From Macrostomum hystrix (lineage: Eukaryota > Platyhelminthes > Macrostomidae), in NCBI GenBank assembly GCA_950097015.1, contig CATNEN010000038.1, positions 34,310,501 to 34,374,500 of the forward strand: a stretch of DNA of 64,000 nucleotides, in the 5' to 3' direction. This document shows, one piece after another, positions 19,701-29,605 of this stretch (positions within the stretch are counted from its first letter, which is position 1; every line of letters begins with the position of its first letter). The notes beneath the pieces are model-generated. The model was not told the origin of the DNA, ran no database searches, and worked only from the letters and a program-made list of their open reading frames with translations. The translations under genes and the position numbers were made by a program.

Positions 19701-20502
19701 ATCTGACTGTCAGACTGGGATATCTGACTGTCAGACTGGGATATCTGACTGTCAGACTGGGATATCTGACTGTCAGACTGGGATATCTGACTGTCAGACT
19801 GGGATATCTGACTGTCAGACTGGGATATCTGACTGTCAGACTAGGATATCAATCGCTCCTCATCCGCAGGTGCCGCCCGAGTATCACCTGAAGCCGCGCA
19901 ACGCTGATCGCCTCATCCAGGCATCAATCGGACGCCGATCGGCACTGAAGGTGGAGCTGACGGTGCCTCCAGGCGCCGCGCCAGCCAACCTTGACTGGGA
20001 ATTTATCACAGACGACGGCGATATTGGCTTCGAAGTTTACCAATTGCCTAGCAACGTTGGCGACGCTAGCGATCAACAGCAGCGCCAGTATGTGGTCCAA
20101 CTGGGCCGGGTTGAAAGCGACCTCCGGCCAATCAGCGGCCGGGCTGTCTGTAACCTGCCCGGCACCTACGTTGCTAAATTCGACAACGGCCACAGCTGGA
20201 CTAGGTCGAAACGGCTCAGCTATTACCTGGAGTTGCTGCCTAATGGAGCACCGGTGGATGAGCAGCAGAATCATCTGGCTATTGTTCACGATCCGAAGCG
20301 GCGTAGAGGCGCCCGCCTGCGTTTCATCCCGCCAGACGACATGCCGACTCCGACTAGCCTGTCAACATCAGCCTCAGCCGCCTCGGTGGATCTGGCCCAG
20401 TTGACGCTGTCATCTAATAACAATGGCCTGTGCCGGCTGTCCCGTCAGGCCAGTCAGGAGAGCTTCCATACGGCCTGCTCGCATGTGTCAGACAGTGACT
20501 AG
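13743..20502 (+). CDS. SEC14L: SEC14-like lipid-binding protein, CRAL-TRIO plus GOLD domains
   Basis: Exons 13743-13951, 15107-15328, 17459-17912 and 19870-20502 (stop TAG) join in phase into 505 residues. Proteins of this type bind and move hydrophobic ligands such as phosphoinositides, tocopherol or squalene. The N-terminal helical CRAL-TRIO-N segment spans roughly residues 40-110 (DDDFYLFRWVKARQFDAKKS). The CRAL-TRIO lipid pocket follows (NYPETMGLAFVINAPALFPA; KPLLHKETQNKIHVLGDNY; YIAPDQLPVCYGG). The last exon encodes the GOLD beta-sandwich (WEFITDDGDIGFEVYQLP to GTYVAKFDNGHSWTRSKRLSYYLE), the layout of animal SEC14L1-L4. It is about 100 residues longer than SEC14L2, from an extra N-terminus and a Ser-rich C-terminal tail. 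The exact paralogue is uncertain. All three introns are occupied by minisatellites. Confidence 0.93.
14010..14985. repeat. 30-bp minisatellite in SEC14L intron 1
   Basis: About 32 units of 30 bp, core GTGGCACTGAGAGTTGCAGTG plus AGATACAGA minus overlap. The first eleven units are almost identical; from about 14340 on they diverge (TAAGAGTTACAGTAAG variants). It starts some 60 bp after the donor at 13952 and ends about 120 bp before the acceptor. Confidence 0.94.
15383..16840. repeat. 25-bp minisatellite in SEC14L intron 2
   Basis: About 58 units of 25 bp, core GAAGGTTCAGGAGGGTATGA then CATCT. Variants ending CATACT or with GGTAACAC are interspersed and blocks of variants recur (for example near 16010 and 16380), showing segmental copying within the array. 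It starts about 55 bp after the donor; the rest of the 2.1-kb intron is AT-rich. Confidence 0.95.
17236..17300 (+). mobile_element. tRNA-derived SINE head fragment in SEC14L intron 2
   Basis: A box A-like stretch (GTAGCCTAGTGGTTAGA) and a box B-like stretch (GGGGTTCGAATAA) lie at the spacing of a tRNA promoter. There is no matching acceptor stem, so it is a SINE fragment or tRNA pseudogene rather than a working tRNA. Confidence 0.6.
17321..17441. repeat. 29-bp tandem repeat just before the SEC14L exon 3 acceptor
   Basis: Four units containing CTGAATAGATGACCAAATGT followed by ACTTTAGTA end 17 bp before the acceptor AG at 17457-17458. It is a second, short array in the same intron as the 25-bp array. 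Confidence 0.88.
17950..18275. repeat. 23-bp minisatellite in SEC14L intron 3
   Basis: About 14 units with core GGTTCGTTGGTTATTACCAG / TACTAG, starting about 35 bp after the donor GTGAGT at 17913. One unit near 18220 carries a short insertion. Confidence 0.93.
18330..18397 (-). mobile_element. tRNA-derived SINE head, minus strand
   Basis: On the minus strand the block reads GGCCTAGTAGTTAGAGCGTC (box A-like) and then GGGGGTTCGATTCGTGA (box B-like). The anticodon arm does not pair well, so this is a tRNA-derived SINE remnant in SEC14L intron 3. Confidence 0.6.
18398..19000. other. Unremarkable part of SEC14L intron 3
   Basis: AT-rich unique sequence between two repeat blocks. No exon with an open conserved frame was found here; the exon 3 to exon 4 junction already joins in phase 0 across it. 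Confidence 0.5.
19001..19135. repeat. TCTG tetranucleotide microsatellite
   Basis: TGTC/TCTG repeats with GCCCGCCTGT interruptions. It abuts the 21-bp array that follows and shares the CTGTC motif, so one may have seeded the other. Confidence 0.9.
19146..19850. repeat. 21-bp minisatellite at the 3' end of SEC14L intron 3
   Basis: About 33 units, GGGATATCTGACTGTCAGACT minus a base, each with an inverted repeat (CTGACtGTCAG) and a GATATC palindrome. It ends 19 bp before the exon 4 acceptor at 19869. Shortened units, GGGATATCTGACT, occur at several places. Confidence 0.95.
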
Positions 20503-20626
20503 TTATGTTTTTTCTGCCTACTAGAGAGCCGACTGAATTCTTATTCGATCAAAATCTGCGCTTACATTAGTTAGCTGGGCATTGATGTTTAAGTTTTCTA
20601 TTTTTGTTATTTTAGATATTCTTTCA

Positions 20627-21612
20627 GGAGAATGTCTAAGGGGTTCAGGGGAATATCTAATGGGTTCAGGGGAATGTCTAAAGGGTTCAGGGGAATGTCT
20701 AATGGGTTCAGGAGAGTGTCTAATAGGTTCAGGGGAATGTCTAATGGGTTCAGGGGAATGTCTAAAGGGTTCAGGGGAATGTCTAATGGGTTCAGGGGAA
20801 TGTCTAATGGGTTCTGGAGAATGTCTAATGGGTTCAGGAGAATGTCTAGTGTGTTCAGTAGAATGTCTAATGGGTTCTGGAGAATGTCTAGTGTGTTCAG
20901 GGGAATGTCTAATGGGTTCTGGAGAATGTCTAATGGGTTCAGGAGAATGTCTAGTGTGTTCAGGGGAATGTCTAATGGGTTCTGAAGAATGTCTAATGGG
21001 TTTAGGGGATTCTCTAATGGGTTCAGGAGAATGTCTAATGGGTTCAGGAGAATGTCTAATAGGTTCAGGAGAATGTCTGATTGGTTAATTTGAATTTCTA
21101 ATGGGTTCAGGATAATGTGTTAAGGCTTCATGGGAATGTCTGATGGGTTCAGGGGAATGTCTAATGGGTTCAGGGGAATGTCTAATGGGTTCAGTGGAAT
21201 TTCTAATGGGTTCAGGCGAATGTCTAATGGGTTCAGCGGAATGTCTAATGGGTTCAGTGGAATGTCTAATGGGTTCAGGGGAATGTCTAATGGGTTCAGG
21301 GGAATGTCTAATGGGTTCAAGGGAATATCTAATGGGTTCAGGGGAATGTCTAATGGGTTCAGGGGAATGTCTAATGGGTTCAGGGGAATATCTAATGGGT
21401 TCAGGGGAATGTCTAATGGGTTCGGGGGAATGTCTAATGGGTTCAGGGGAATGTCTAATAGGTTCAGGGGAATGTCTAATGGGTTCAGGGGAATGTCTAA
21501 TGGGTTCAGGGGAATGTCTAATGGGTTCAAGGGAATATCTAATGGGTTCAGAAGAATGTCTTATGGGTTCAAGGGAATGTCTAATGGGTTCAGGGGAATG
21601 TCTCGTAGTTCA
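20627..21612. repeat. 21-bp minisatellite 3' of SEC14L
   Basis: About 46 units, core GGGTTCAGGGGAATGTCTAA then T, in two blocks broken by a diverged stretch at about 21080-21125. It begins 125 bp after the SEC14L stop and ends about 90 bp before the first AATAAA, so it may be transcribed as part of the 3' UTR. Open frames through it on either strand are artefacts. Confidence 0.94.
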
Positions 21613-21704
21613 AGCTAGTGTGTAAGGTTTGTGCGATCGTTTTGTTTTGCTACTGAGCGACGGGCTCATGTTTTTTGTTTTTGAAAATTGCATTAATAAT
21701 CCAC

Positions 21705-21710
21705 AATAAA
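21705..21710 (+). terminator. Candidate poly(A) signal for SEC14L
   Basis: First AATAAA after the SEC14L stop codon. If it is used, the 21-bp array would lie inside the 3' UTR. Only the hexamer supports this call. Confidence 0.4.
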
Positions 21711-21712
21711 CT

Positions 21713-23036
21713 AATAGTTTTTGCCGTCTTTTTTATAACCTTTAGTTGTTACATTTTTATTATCTTTTTTGTGATTTTTTATAGCGTACTTATTAGTTGA
21801 TAATTGTTCAGAAAAGTGAAAAAAAAACAAATTAAAAAAGATGCATTAAGCCCTCAAAGATTCGTGCCATGTTTTCAGTGTGTAGTTCCAGTATCGAATC
21901 CTACAAGGCTTTTCGCCCATAAAAGACCTAAAATAAGTTTTTTAAAACATTTAATTCTCATGTATATCACATTGTAACTAGCAAGCATACATGCGGCTAC
22001 TCAAGTAGTTATTTTTGTTTTTGTCTCCCTCTAATTCTGTTGTTTTTTTATCTTTTCTGTGCGCATAATTATATGAAATGAATAAGTTTATTTTTTAGTT
22101 AGAGGAAATGAAGCCTGCAACTTTGTGCATTTGTCTGTCTTTCCTGTCAATAATTTCCTGTCACACGATGTTAGCTGCGGATCGCATATTCAGTTGAGTT
22201 TTTTTATATATTTCTGATGCGTATTTTTGTTTTAGAAATCTAATCGGGCTTAATAGGCTGCTGTTTTTTTAAGTGTATATTTAAACCAGTTTGCATGTTT
22301 TACTCTAAATGCTTAAAATCTCGATTTAGCTATAAGTTTTGAAAACATTTTGCATACTACTAACTATACTACTATTATTACTAAGCTGTGTCGAGTTATT
22401 TTTATTCAGACACTCCCTTTGCCCAAACGAATGACACATCACGGACACATTCCTGGCGCTGATGAAGTTCGACTATTCAATTTTTAGTTAGCTTATTCTG
22501 CAACTTGTTCATCATTTGTATCAGTAAAGTTTAAAAAATAAACTAATTCAAACAAATATATTTGTGTAGCCTAACTCAGTTCTGCAATGTCAGTCCTTCG
22601 TGAAACTCTTATTTACTGACCGGTAACGAGTGGCTTCCAATTCAAAGCTAATATTTATTTTTCATGTTTTTCTTTGAACTAAGTATAATTGTACCCTCAT
22701 ATGTTTTCTATTTGTTTTTTTTAAGAAATAAATACTTTTGAAGACTGTATCTTTGGAAGTTTTTTTTGTGTACTTATTTTAGTCTGTACTATGTTGTACA
22801 CCAGACATGTTAATTATTTCACTATTTTGTGGCAGTGGCCACACTGCAGACTAAAAACTTAGTAGTACTCTAAAAAAATATAATTGCTTTTCTTCTTTGA
22901 AGCATGCAACAAACTCAATTAATTGACTTTTATTAGCATTAGTTCATCATAAATTGCTACGCAGTGCTGTTATCTGTGTTTGTTATTTATTTTGCCCTTG
23001 TTCGGTTTTAATCCTGTCACCTTTGCAGTCCATCCC
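21713..23036. other. AT-rich spacer, no gene seen
   Basis: Long AT-rich spacer with short T and A runs. No coding exon, RNA gene or transposon end was recognised. Confidence 0.5.
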
Positions 23037-24508
23037 TTCATTGTCTCACCTCACCCCTGTCTTATCTCTCCGTGTCTCACCTCACCCCTGTCTTATCTCT
23101 CCCGTCTCACCTCACCCCTGTCTTATCTCTCCCGTCTCACCTCACCCCTGTCTTATCTCTCCCGTCTCACCTCACCCCTGTCTTATCTCTCCCGTCTCAC
23201 CTCACCCCTGTCTTATCTCTCCCGTCTCACCTCACCCCTGTCTTATCTCTCCCGTCTCACCTCACCCTTGTCTTATCTCTCCGTGTCTCACCTCTCTCCC
23301 GTCTCACCACTCCCTTGTCTCACCTCTCTCCCGTCTCACCACTCCCTTGTCTCACCACTTCTCCCGTCTCACGACTCCCGTGTCTCACCTCTCTCCCGTC
23401 TCACCACTCCCTTGTCTCACCACTCTTCCGTCTCACCACTCCCGTGCCTCACCTCTCTCCCGTCTCACCACTCTTCCGTCTCACCACTCTTCCGTCTCAC
23501 CACTCTTCCGTCTCACCACTCTTCCGTCTCACCACTCCCTTGTCTCACCTCTCTCCCGTCTCACCACTCCCTTGTCTCACCTCTCTCCCGTCTCACCACT
23601 CCCTTGTCTCACCACTCTTCCGTCTCACCACTCTTCCGTCTCACCTCTCTTCCGTCTCACCACTCTTCCGTCTCACCACTCTTCCGTCTCACCACTCTTC
23701 CGTCTCACCACTCTTCCGTCTCACCACTCCCTTGTCTCACCTCTCTCCCGTCTCACCACTCCCTTGTCTCACCACTCTCCCGTCTCACCACTCCCTTGTC
23801 TCACCTCTCTCCCGTCTCACCACTCCCTTGTCTCACCTCTCTCCCGTCTCACCACTCCCTTGTCTCACCACTCTTCCGTCTCACCACTCTTCCGTCTCAC
23901 CTCTCTTCCGTCTCACCACTCTTCCGTCTCACCACTCTTCCGTCTCACCACTCTCCCGTCTCACCACTCCCTTGTCTCACCTCTCTCCCGTCTCACCACT
24001 CCCTTGTCTCACCTCTCTCCCGTCTCACCACTCCCTTGTCTCACCTCTCTCCCGTCTCACCACTCCCTTGTCTCACCACTCTTCCGTCTCACCACTCCCG
24101 TGCCTCACCTCTCTCCCGTCTCACCACTCTTCCGTCTCACCACTCTTCCGTCTCACCACTCTTCCGTCTCACCACTCCCTTGTCTCACCTCTCTCCCGTC
24201 TCACCACTCCCTTGTCTCACCTCTCTCCCGTCTCACCACTCCCTTGTCTCACCACTCTTCCGTCTCACCACTCTTCCGTCTCACCACTCTTCCGTCTCAC
24301 CACTCTTCCGTCTCACCACTCTTCCGTCTCACCACTCCCTTGTCTCACCTCTCTCCCGTCTCACCACTCCCTTGTCTCACCACTCTTCCGTCTCACCACT
24401 CTTCCGTCTCACCACTCCCTTGTCTCACCTCTCTCCCGTCTCACCACTCCCTTGTCTCATCACTTCTCCCGTCTCACGACTCCCGTGTCTCACCTCTCTC
24501 CCGTCTGG
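23037..24508. repeat. Pyrimidine-rich minisatellite upstream of the EGF/TSP1 gene
   Basis: About eight 30-bp units (CTCACCTCACCCCTGTCTTA then TCTCTCCCGT) are followed by 16-bp units CTCACCACTCTTCCGT and 32-bp dimers with CTCCCTTGTCTCACC. The + strand is almost all C and T over 1.5 kb. The three long overlapping open frames here encode only Ser/Leu/Pro/His repeats and are not genes. Spacer position, 3' of SEC14L. Confidence 0.95.
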
Positions 24509-24961
24509 CTTCTTATCTCTACTGTCTCATCTGACCACAGTCGCATCTCTCCCCTGTCCCACCTCTCTATTGTTTCTTCTGCTCTGCCTTTCTATTTTGT
24601 CTTGTCATTTTAAGTTACTTTTTTTAAGATGATAAAGTGACAATCGTGGATTGCTAGAAGTAGATTTGATTTTATGGTATTTCCTTACGCATGTCTACGC
24701 ATCTATATATAGCATCTTACTTTGATGTCTACGGCTTAAGATTGCGCATGGACTTCTTAATTTAGCATTTGTGGGCTAGCTTTAGAAGTACATGGCTAGG
24801 CTTCTTACTTTTTTGGTTAATGAAAGCACAAGCTCTGAATAATTTTCCCATAGACATTCAATATGTTTTTTACAGGTTTGAATATTTGTCAAATGACATT
24901 TGTGGCAATCAATTAGGCCAAGCGGGCGAGTAAGTCAAACTTAAGGACCGACTTAGAAAGA
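24509..24961. other. Upstream region of the EGF/TSP1 gene
   Basis: CT-rich edge of the array passing into AT-rich DNA. It should hold the promoter of the gene at 24982, but I see no convincing TATA box or other site. Confidence 0.4.
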
Positions 24962-24980
24962 CACTTTTCAATTACATCAG
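24962..24980 (+). other. Acceptor-like site one base before the start codon
   Basis: CACTTTTCAATTACATCAG ends at 24980 and the ATG starts at 24982. This is the form expected of a trans-splice or 5'-UTR acceptor with almost no leader left. Upstream in this frame there is a stop codon within about 60 bp. Confidence 0.45.
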
Positions 24981-24981
24981 T

Positions 24982-27900
24982 ATGCTCTTGCTAGTGTACT
25001 TTGCTTCTGTGCTGCTTCATCTGTTCGCCCTGTTCGATGGCTGCCAGCTACTGAAACTGGACAATTCCGATATTAAATTCTACGCTGATCCATTAAATCC
25101 AGAGAAATTGTACACTCTAGCCGAGCTAATGTTTGTTTCCAGGCCGCAGACTAAACTACAACGAATGTACCCGCACTTGCTGCCATTTAATGACATGCTT
25201 CACCCGGCCAAGCGTTCCTATCAATTCGGCTTTCCTGAGGATGTTCGCTCAGGCAGGAGCCACCAGGTGCCATCGGAGATCGTATTCTTCAGGGTCAGTG
25301 CGCTGTCGAATCATGAAGGCTCGCTGTTCGTTTCAATGCCGCATCCGTTTACAAGCTTAGCGTCGCTTCAATTTTATAGATGGATATTGATTCGTGGTAA
25401 AGTGTCAGCCCTTATCGAGCCTGTCGTTCTGCGATTTAGCACCCTACTTAGTACCGAATTCGACTTGAACACGCACCTTCTAAATCAGTTGGGCGATGAG
25501 ACCAGGCCTGATGCACATACAGTTGATGGCAAATATTTTTATAGGGATCATATTCGAGGCTTTCTAATCGGAGTTTGGGATTCGATGCGTCAGGACCATG
25601 TGTTCCACCGCGAAGAGAACGTCTGGCCTGAACGGCCTTTGAAGTGCGCCGATCCGGCCGATGTGATCTGCTTCTGGAGGCGCTTCTTTCTCGTCATCAT
25701 TTCTTCCAAGATTGACATACAGAAGAGTAAAATACTGCAGACGCCAGCCTTAGATACCGAGCTGCACACTGTGGCCGACACTGCCGGGGTAGCTTTCTGG
25801 CTGTTCTACTGCCGGATGCTGCATTCGCTGAAAGGCACAGCTGTAACGAGCGCAGTGCACGAGGTCAAGGAGCATTATTGCCCAAATCCGTGCCAGAATA
25901 ATCCTTGCATTGGCATGGCACACACTTTAACTGATGGCTGCACTATTGAAGGAGAAGGATTGCACGATCGTGATTACAGATGCACCTGCAAGCTGAACGC
26001 CTTCTGGTCGTTTACTAGAAAGTCTTGCGTGATATACGACCGTTGCAAGGTGAGCTCTAACCCAATGATCTAACCCCGGGGGGAACGCGCGGTGAACACA
26101 TGCGATAGGTAAGAAATCAGATAGCTTAGATACACGAGAAAGTAGAGACATGAGGCAGTAGAGAGATGAGACAGTTGAGAGATGAGACAGTAGAGGAATG
26201 AGACAGTATAGAGACGAGACAGTAGAGAGATGAGACAGTAGAGGAATGAGACAGTATAGAGACGAGACAGTAGAGAGATGAGACAGTAGAGGAATGAGAC
26301 AGTAGAGAGACGAGACAGTAGAGAGACGAGACAGTAGAGAGTTGAGGCAGGAGAGAGACGAGACAGTTGAGAGATGAGACAGTAGAGAGTTGACAGTAGA
26401 GAGATGAGACAGGAGAGGGATGAGACAGTAGAGAGTTGACAGTAGAGAGATGAGACAGTAGAGAGTTGACAGTAGAGAGATGAGACAGTAGAGAGTTGAC
26501 AGTAGAGAGATGAGACAGTATAGAGACGAGACAGTAGAGAGATCAGACAGTAGAGGAATGAGACAGTAGAGAGACGAGACAGTAGAGAGACGAGACAGTA
26601 GAGAGTTGAGGCAGGAGAGAGACGAGACAGTTGAGAGATGAGACAGTAGAGAGTTGACAGTAGAGAGATGAGACAGGAGAGGGATGAGACAGTAGAGAGA
26701 CGAGACAGTAGAGAGATGAGACAGTAGAGAGTTGAGGCAGGAGAGAGACGAGACAGTTGAGAGATGAGACAGTAGAGAGTTGACAGTAGAGAGAAGAGCC
26801 AGGAGAGAGATGAGACAGTAGAGAGTTGAGGCAGGAGAGAGACGAGACAGTTGAGAGATGAGGCAGTAGAGAGTTGACAGTAGAGAGAAGAGCCAGGAGA
26901 GGGATGAGACAGTAGAGAGATGAGACAGTAGAGAGATCAGACAGTAGAGAGATGAAACAGTAGAGAGTTGACAGTAGAGAGATGAGACAGTATAGAAATG
27001 AGACAGTAGAGAGATGAGACAGTAGAGAGATGAGACAGGAGAGGGATGAGACAGTAGAGAGATGAGACAGTAGAGAGATCAGACAGTAGAGAGATGAGAC
27101 AGTAGAGAGTTGACAGTAGAGAGATGAGACAGTATAGAAATGAGACAGTAGAGAGATCAGACAGTAGAGAGATGAAACAGTAGAGAGTTGACAGTAGAGA
27201 GATGAGACAGTATAGAAATGAGACAGTAGAGAGATGAGACAGTAGAGAGATGAGACAGGAGAGGGATGAGACAGTAGAGAGATGAGACAGTAGAGAGATC
27301 AGACAGTAGAGAGATGAGACAGTAGAGAGTTGACAGTAGAGAGATGACAGTAGAGAGATGAGACAGTAGAGAGTTGACAGTAGGCCCCAGTTCTTCATGG
27401 GGATAGATGAGACAGTAGAGAGATGAGACAGTAGAGAGATGAGACAGTAGAGAGTTGAAACAGTAGAGAGTTGACAGTAGAGAGATGAGACAGTATAGAA
27501 ATGAGACAGTAGAGAGATGAGACAGTAGAGAGATGAGACAGGAGAGGGATGAGACAGTAGAGAGTTGACAGTAGAGAGATGAGACAGTAGAGAGTTGAAA
27601 CAGTAGAGAGTTGACAGTAGAGAGATGAGACAGTAGAGAGATGAGACAGTAGAGAGTTGAAACAGTAGAGAGTTGACAGTAGAGAGATGAGACAGTATAG
27701 AAATGAGACAGTAGAGAAATGAGACAGTAGAGAGATGAGACAGGAGAGGGATGAGACAGTAGAGAGTTGACAGTAGAGAGATGAGACAGTAGAGAGTTGA
27801 CAGTAGGCCCCAGTTCTTCATGGGGATAGATGAGACAGTAGAGAGATGAGACAGAAGAGAGATGAGACAGTAGAGAGTTGACAGTAGAGAGTTGAAAGTA

Positions 27901-29072
27901 GATATCGCTCACTCCAGACGAACAGTCCGTGTTCCGCGTTCGGATCCCAGAGCTGCCAGTACGACCCGCTAACTAGCGACATGAAATGCCACTGCAAGTC
28001 TGGATTCATGGGGCCCACGTGCAGCGAACTGAGGGACGCCTGCTTTGCTAGGCAGCCGAAGGAGCTTGGAACGAAGCCCAGTGGCAATATTGCCTGCAAT
28101 GTTGGCGCCGGTGGACACTGCGAGCCGGTGCTAGGCATGGACTTGTACGTGTGCCGCTGCACCAATGGCTGGGTTATGGACACCGGAGGACTTAGCCACG
28201 CAGGTGTAAGACATTGTTCTGAAGTATTTGACATTATTCTGGGGTGTTAGTGTTCTGGAGTGTTAGAAAGTGTGCTTTGAGTGTTAGTGTACTAGAGAAT
28301 TTAGTGTCTTGAGCTAAATATCATGTTAAATAGTGGTGTCCTTCCGCTAGGAATCGAACTCGCGACCTATTTTGTTAGAAGTCCTTGGCGCGTGTATTGT
28401 TTTTACACAGTTCTGCATAAAAAACAAGCGCCATCTCTGATTCCTTCAGGCTTCGAATGATATTGATCCCAACTGTCAGCTGCCGCCAGATCCGTGCGGT
28501 GGTCTGCCCTGCGAGTTTGGCGACTGCGTCTCTAGCCGTGGCCAGGCCGTCTGCCAGTGCTCAGTGACGCACTACGGCAAGAATTGCGAGCTGCGACGAG
28601 GCCTCTGGTCGACTTGGGGACCTTGGAGCTCGTGCGACCCCGACTGCGGAGACAGACGGGTGCGATATCGTGTCAGGTGCGTTCTGACTGACTGACTGAC
28701 TGACTCACTGACTGACTGACTGACTGACTGACTGGCACCCGCAGAAGCTGTCTAGGTCTGGAGTGCCTAGGCCACAGGCAGGAGTTGGATTGGTGCCCAG
28801 GTGGCTACGTGGTCTGTGGAGTGCCGGAGCGTCTGGGAGCGTATCGCGCTGATCGTTGGCGCACAGCGCACGCCCTGCGTCAGTTGCTGGTCAGCTTGGC
28901 GATTGCCACTTCAATCGGCATGGGCTGCCTGTTCTCGTGCCAGTTCTTCTTGTCGCTAGCGTTGAAGATCGATCGCAGCCTGTTGGACTCGATGGTTCGG
29001 GAGAGGGCGCACATTCACCAGTTGCTAGCCTATCATAGGCTTAGTTACAAGACGGGGCTTAAGATTAAATAA
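24982..29072 (+). CDS. Unrecognised membrane protein: signal peptide, novel N-region, EGF-like modules, TSP1, TM segment
   Basis: Exons 24982-26049, 27918-28205, 28450-28676 and 28745-29072 (stop TAA) join in phase into 636 residues. MLLLVYFASVLLHLFALFDG is a clear signal peptide. Residues about 23-290 form a region I do not recognise, rich in aromatic and hydrophobic stretches. Then come Cys-rich EGF-like modules (YCPNPCQNNPCIGMA; MKCHCKSGFMGPTCSE; GGHCEPVLGMDLYVCRCTNG; DPCGGLPCEFGDC to CQCSVTHYGKNCE). A thrombospondin type-1 repeat follows (LWSTWGPWSSCDPDCGDRRV), with the WxxWxxW motif that is C-mannosylated in that family. A hydrophobic segment (LLVSLAIATSIGMGCLFSCQ) near residue 575 and a basic tail of about 40 residues suggest a type I membrane protein. 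Domain order resembles terminal complement and MACPF proteins, but no MACPF signature is visible, so function is left open. Exon 2 must use GGT|GTAAGA, not the upstream CAG|GTG, to keep frame. Confidence 0.82.
26126..27903. repeat. 14/16-bp purine-rich minisatellite in intron 1 of the EGF/TSP1 gene
   Basis: More than 110 units of GATGAGACAGTAGAGA and the shorter GTTGACAGTAGAGA fill the intron from about 75 bp after the donor at 26050 to 14 bp before the acceptor at 27917. The + strand is nearly all purine plus T. Higher-order copies are obvious: an odd insert, GGCCCCAGTTCTTCATGGGG, occurs at 27383 and again at 27806, about 423 bp apart. Confidence 0.95.
28329..28390 (-). mobile_element. SINE or tRNA 3'-half fragment
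   Basis: On the minus strand GGTCGCGAGTTCGATTCCTA resembles the T-arm and box B of a tRNA. No box A is visible. It lies in the short second intron of the EGF/TSP1 gene. Confidence 0.4.
28681..28736. repeat. CTGA tetranucleotide repeat filling a 68-bp intron
   Basis: The whole third intron (28677-28744) is about 13 copies of CTGA between the donor GTGCGT and acceptor CACCCGCAG. It is the shortest example here of an intron made of tandem repeat. Confidence 0.93.
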
Positions 29073-29342
29073 TGTTTGCTTGTTCATAGTGCACCAAATT
29101 CTAAATTCTGTACGATCCTACCCCTTAGCATTGTATTAACATTCTAAATTTAGAAAGCTAGCTAAAGCTGACAAAATTATATAAAGTCCGAGTTAATCTC
29201 AGTTTCATAATGTTGATTTACGCAATACATGTATACCCAATACAAATTACAGTTACACTTTTTGCCGATTCTAACAGAAATATCGTAACTGTTTACACAA
29301 CAAAATACGATTCCCTGACCTTAAAAAACTTCACAATGCATA
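29073..29342. other. 3' flank of the EGF/TSP1 gene
   Basis: AT-rich sequence after the stop codon, presumably 3' UTR. No AATAAA stands close to the stop, though the stop itself overlaps ATTAAA (29064-29069). No gene seen. Confidence 0.4.
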
Positions 29343-29605
29343 AACCAATGGCAATAGATAGGCCTAAACACAGATGGGGTAAATAGAAACACATGAAAGA
29401 TTAAAACACAAGGTTTAGATAAAACGCATGGGTTAGATAAACACAGACAATGTAAATAAACACAGATGGGATGTATAAAGGCAGATGGCGTAGATAAAAA
29501 TTCACATGGGTTAGAAAAAGACAGATGATGTAGATAGGCGGGTAAACTCAGGGGTAGATAAACGAAAATTGGGTGTATAAACATAAATGGGCCAGATTAA
29601 CTCAC
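29343..29605. repeat. Decayed tandem array (AAACACAGATGG-like)
   Basis: Irregular units of about 20-24 bp around AAACACAGATGGGGTAGAT with many substitutions. It looks like an old minisatellite no longer homogenised, unlike the near-perfect arrays elsewhere. Confidence 0.7.

Noticed and set aside
22954-24632. Three overlapping open frames of more than 500 codons
   Set aside because: They read the CT-rich tandem array in three frames and encode only Ser/Leu/Pro/His repeats. A stop-free repeat unit explains them.
24962-24981. Upstream coding exons for the EGF/TSP1 gene
   Set aside because: The acceptor-like site could join an earlier exon, but the ATG is followed at once by an excellent signal peptide and the upstream frame is stopped within about 60 bp.
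28201-28205. CAG|GTGTAA donor for exon 2 of the EGF/TSP1 gene
   Set aside because: Joining it to the acceptor at 28449 gives an immediate in-frame TGA. GGT|GTAAGA three bases later keeps the frame open.
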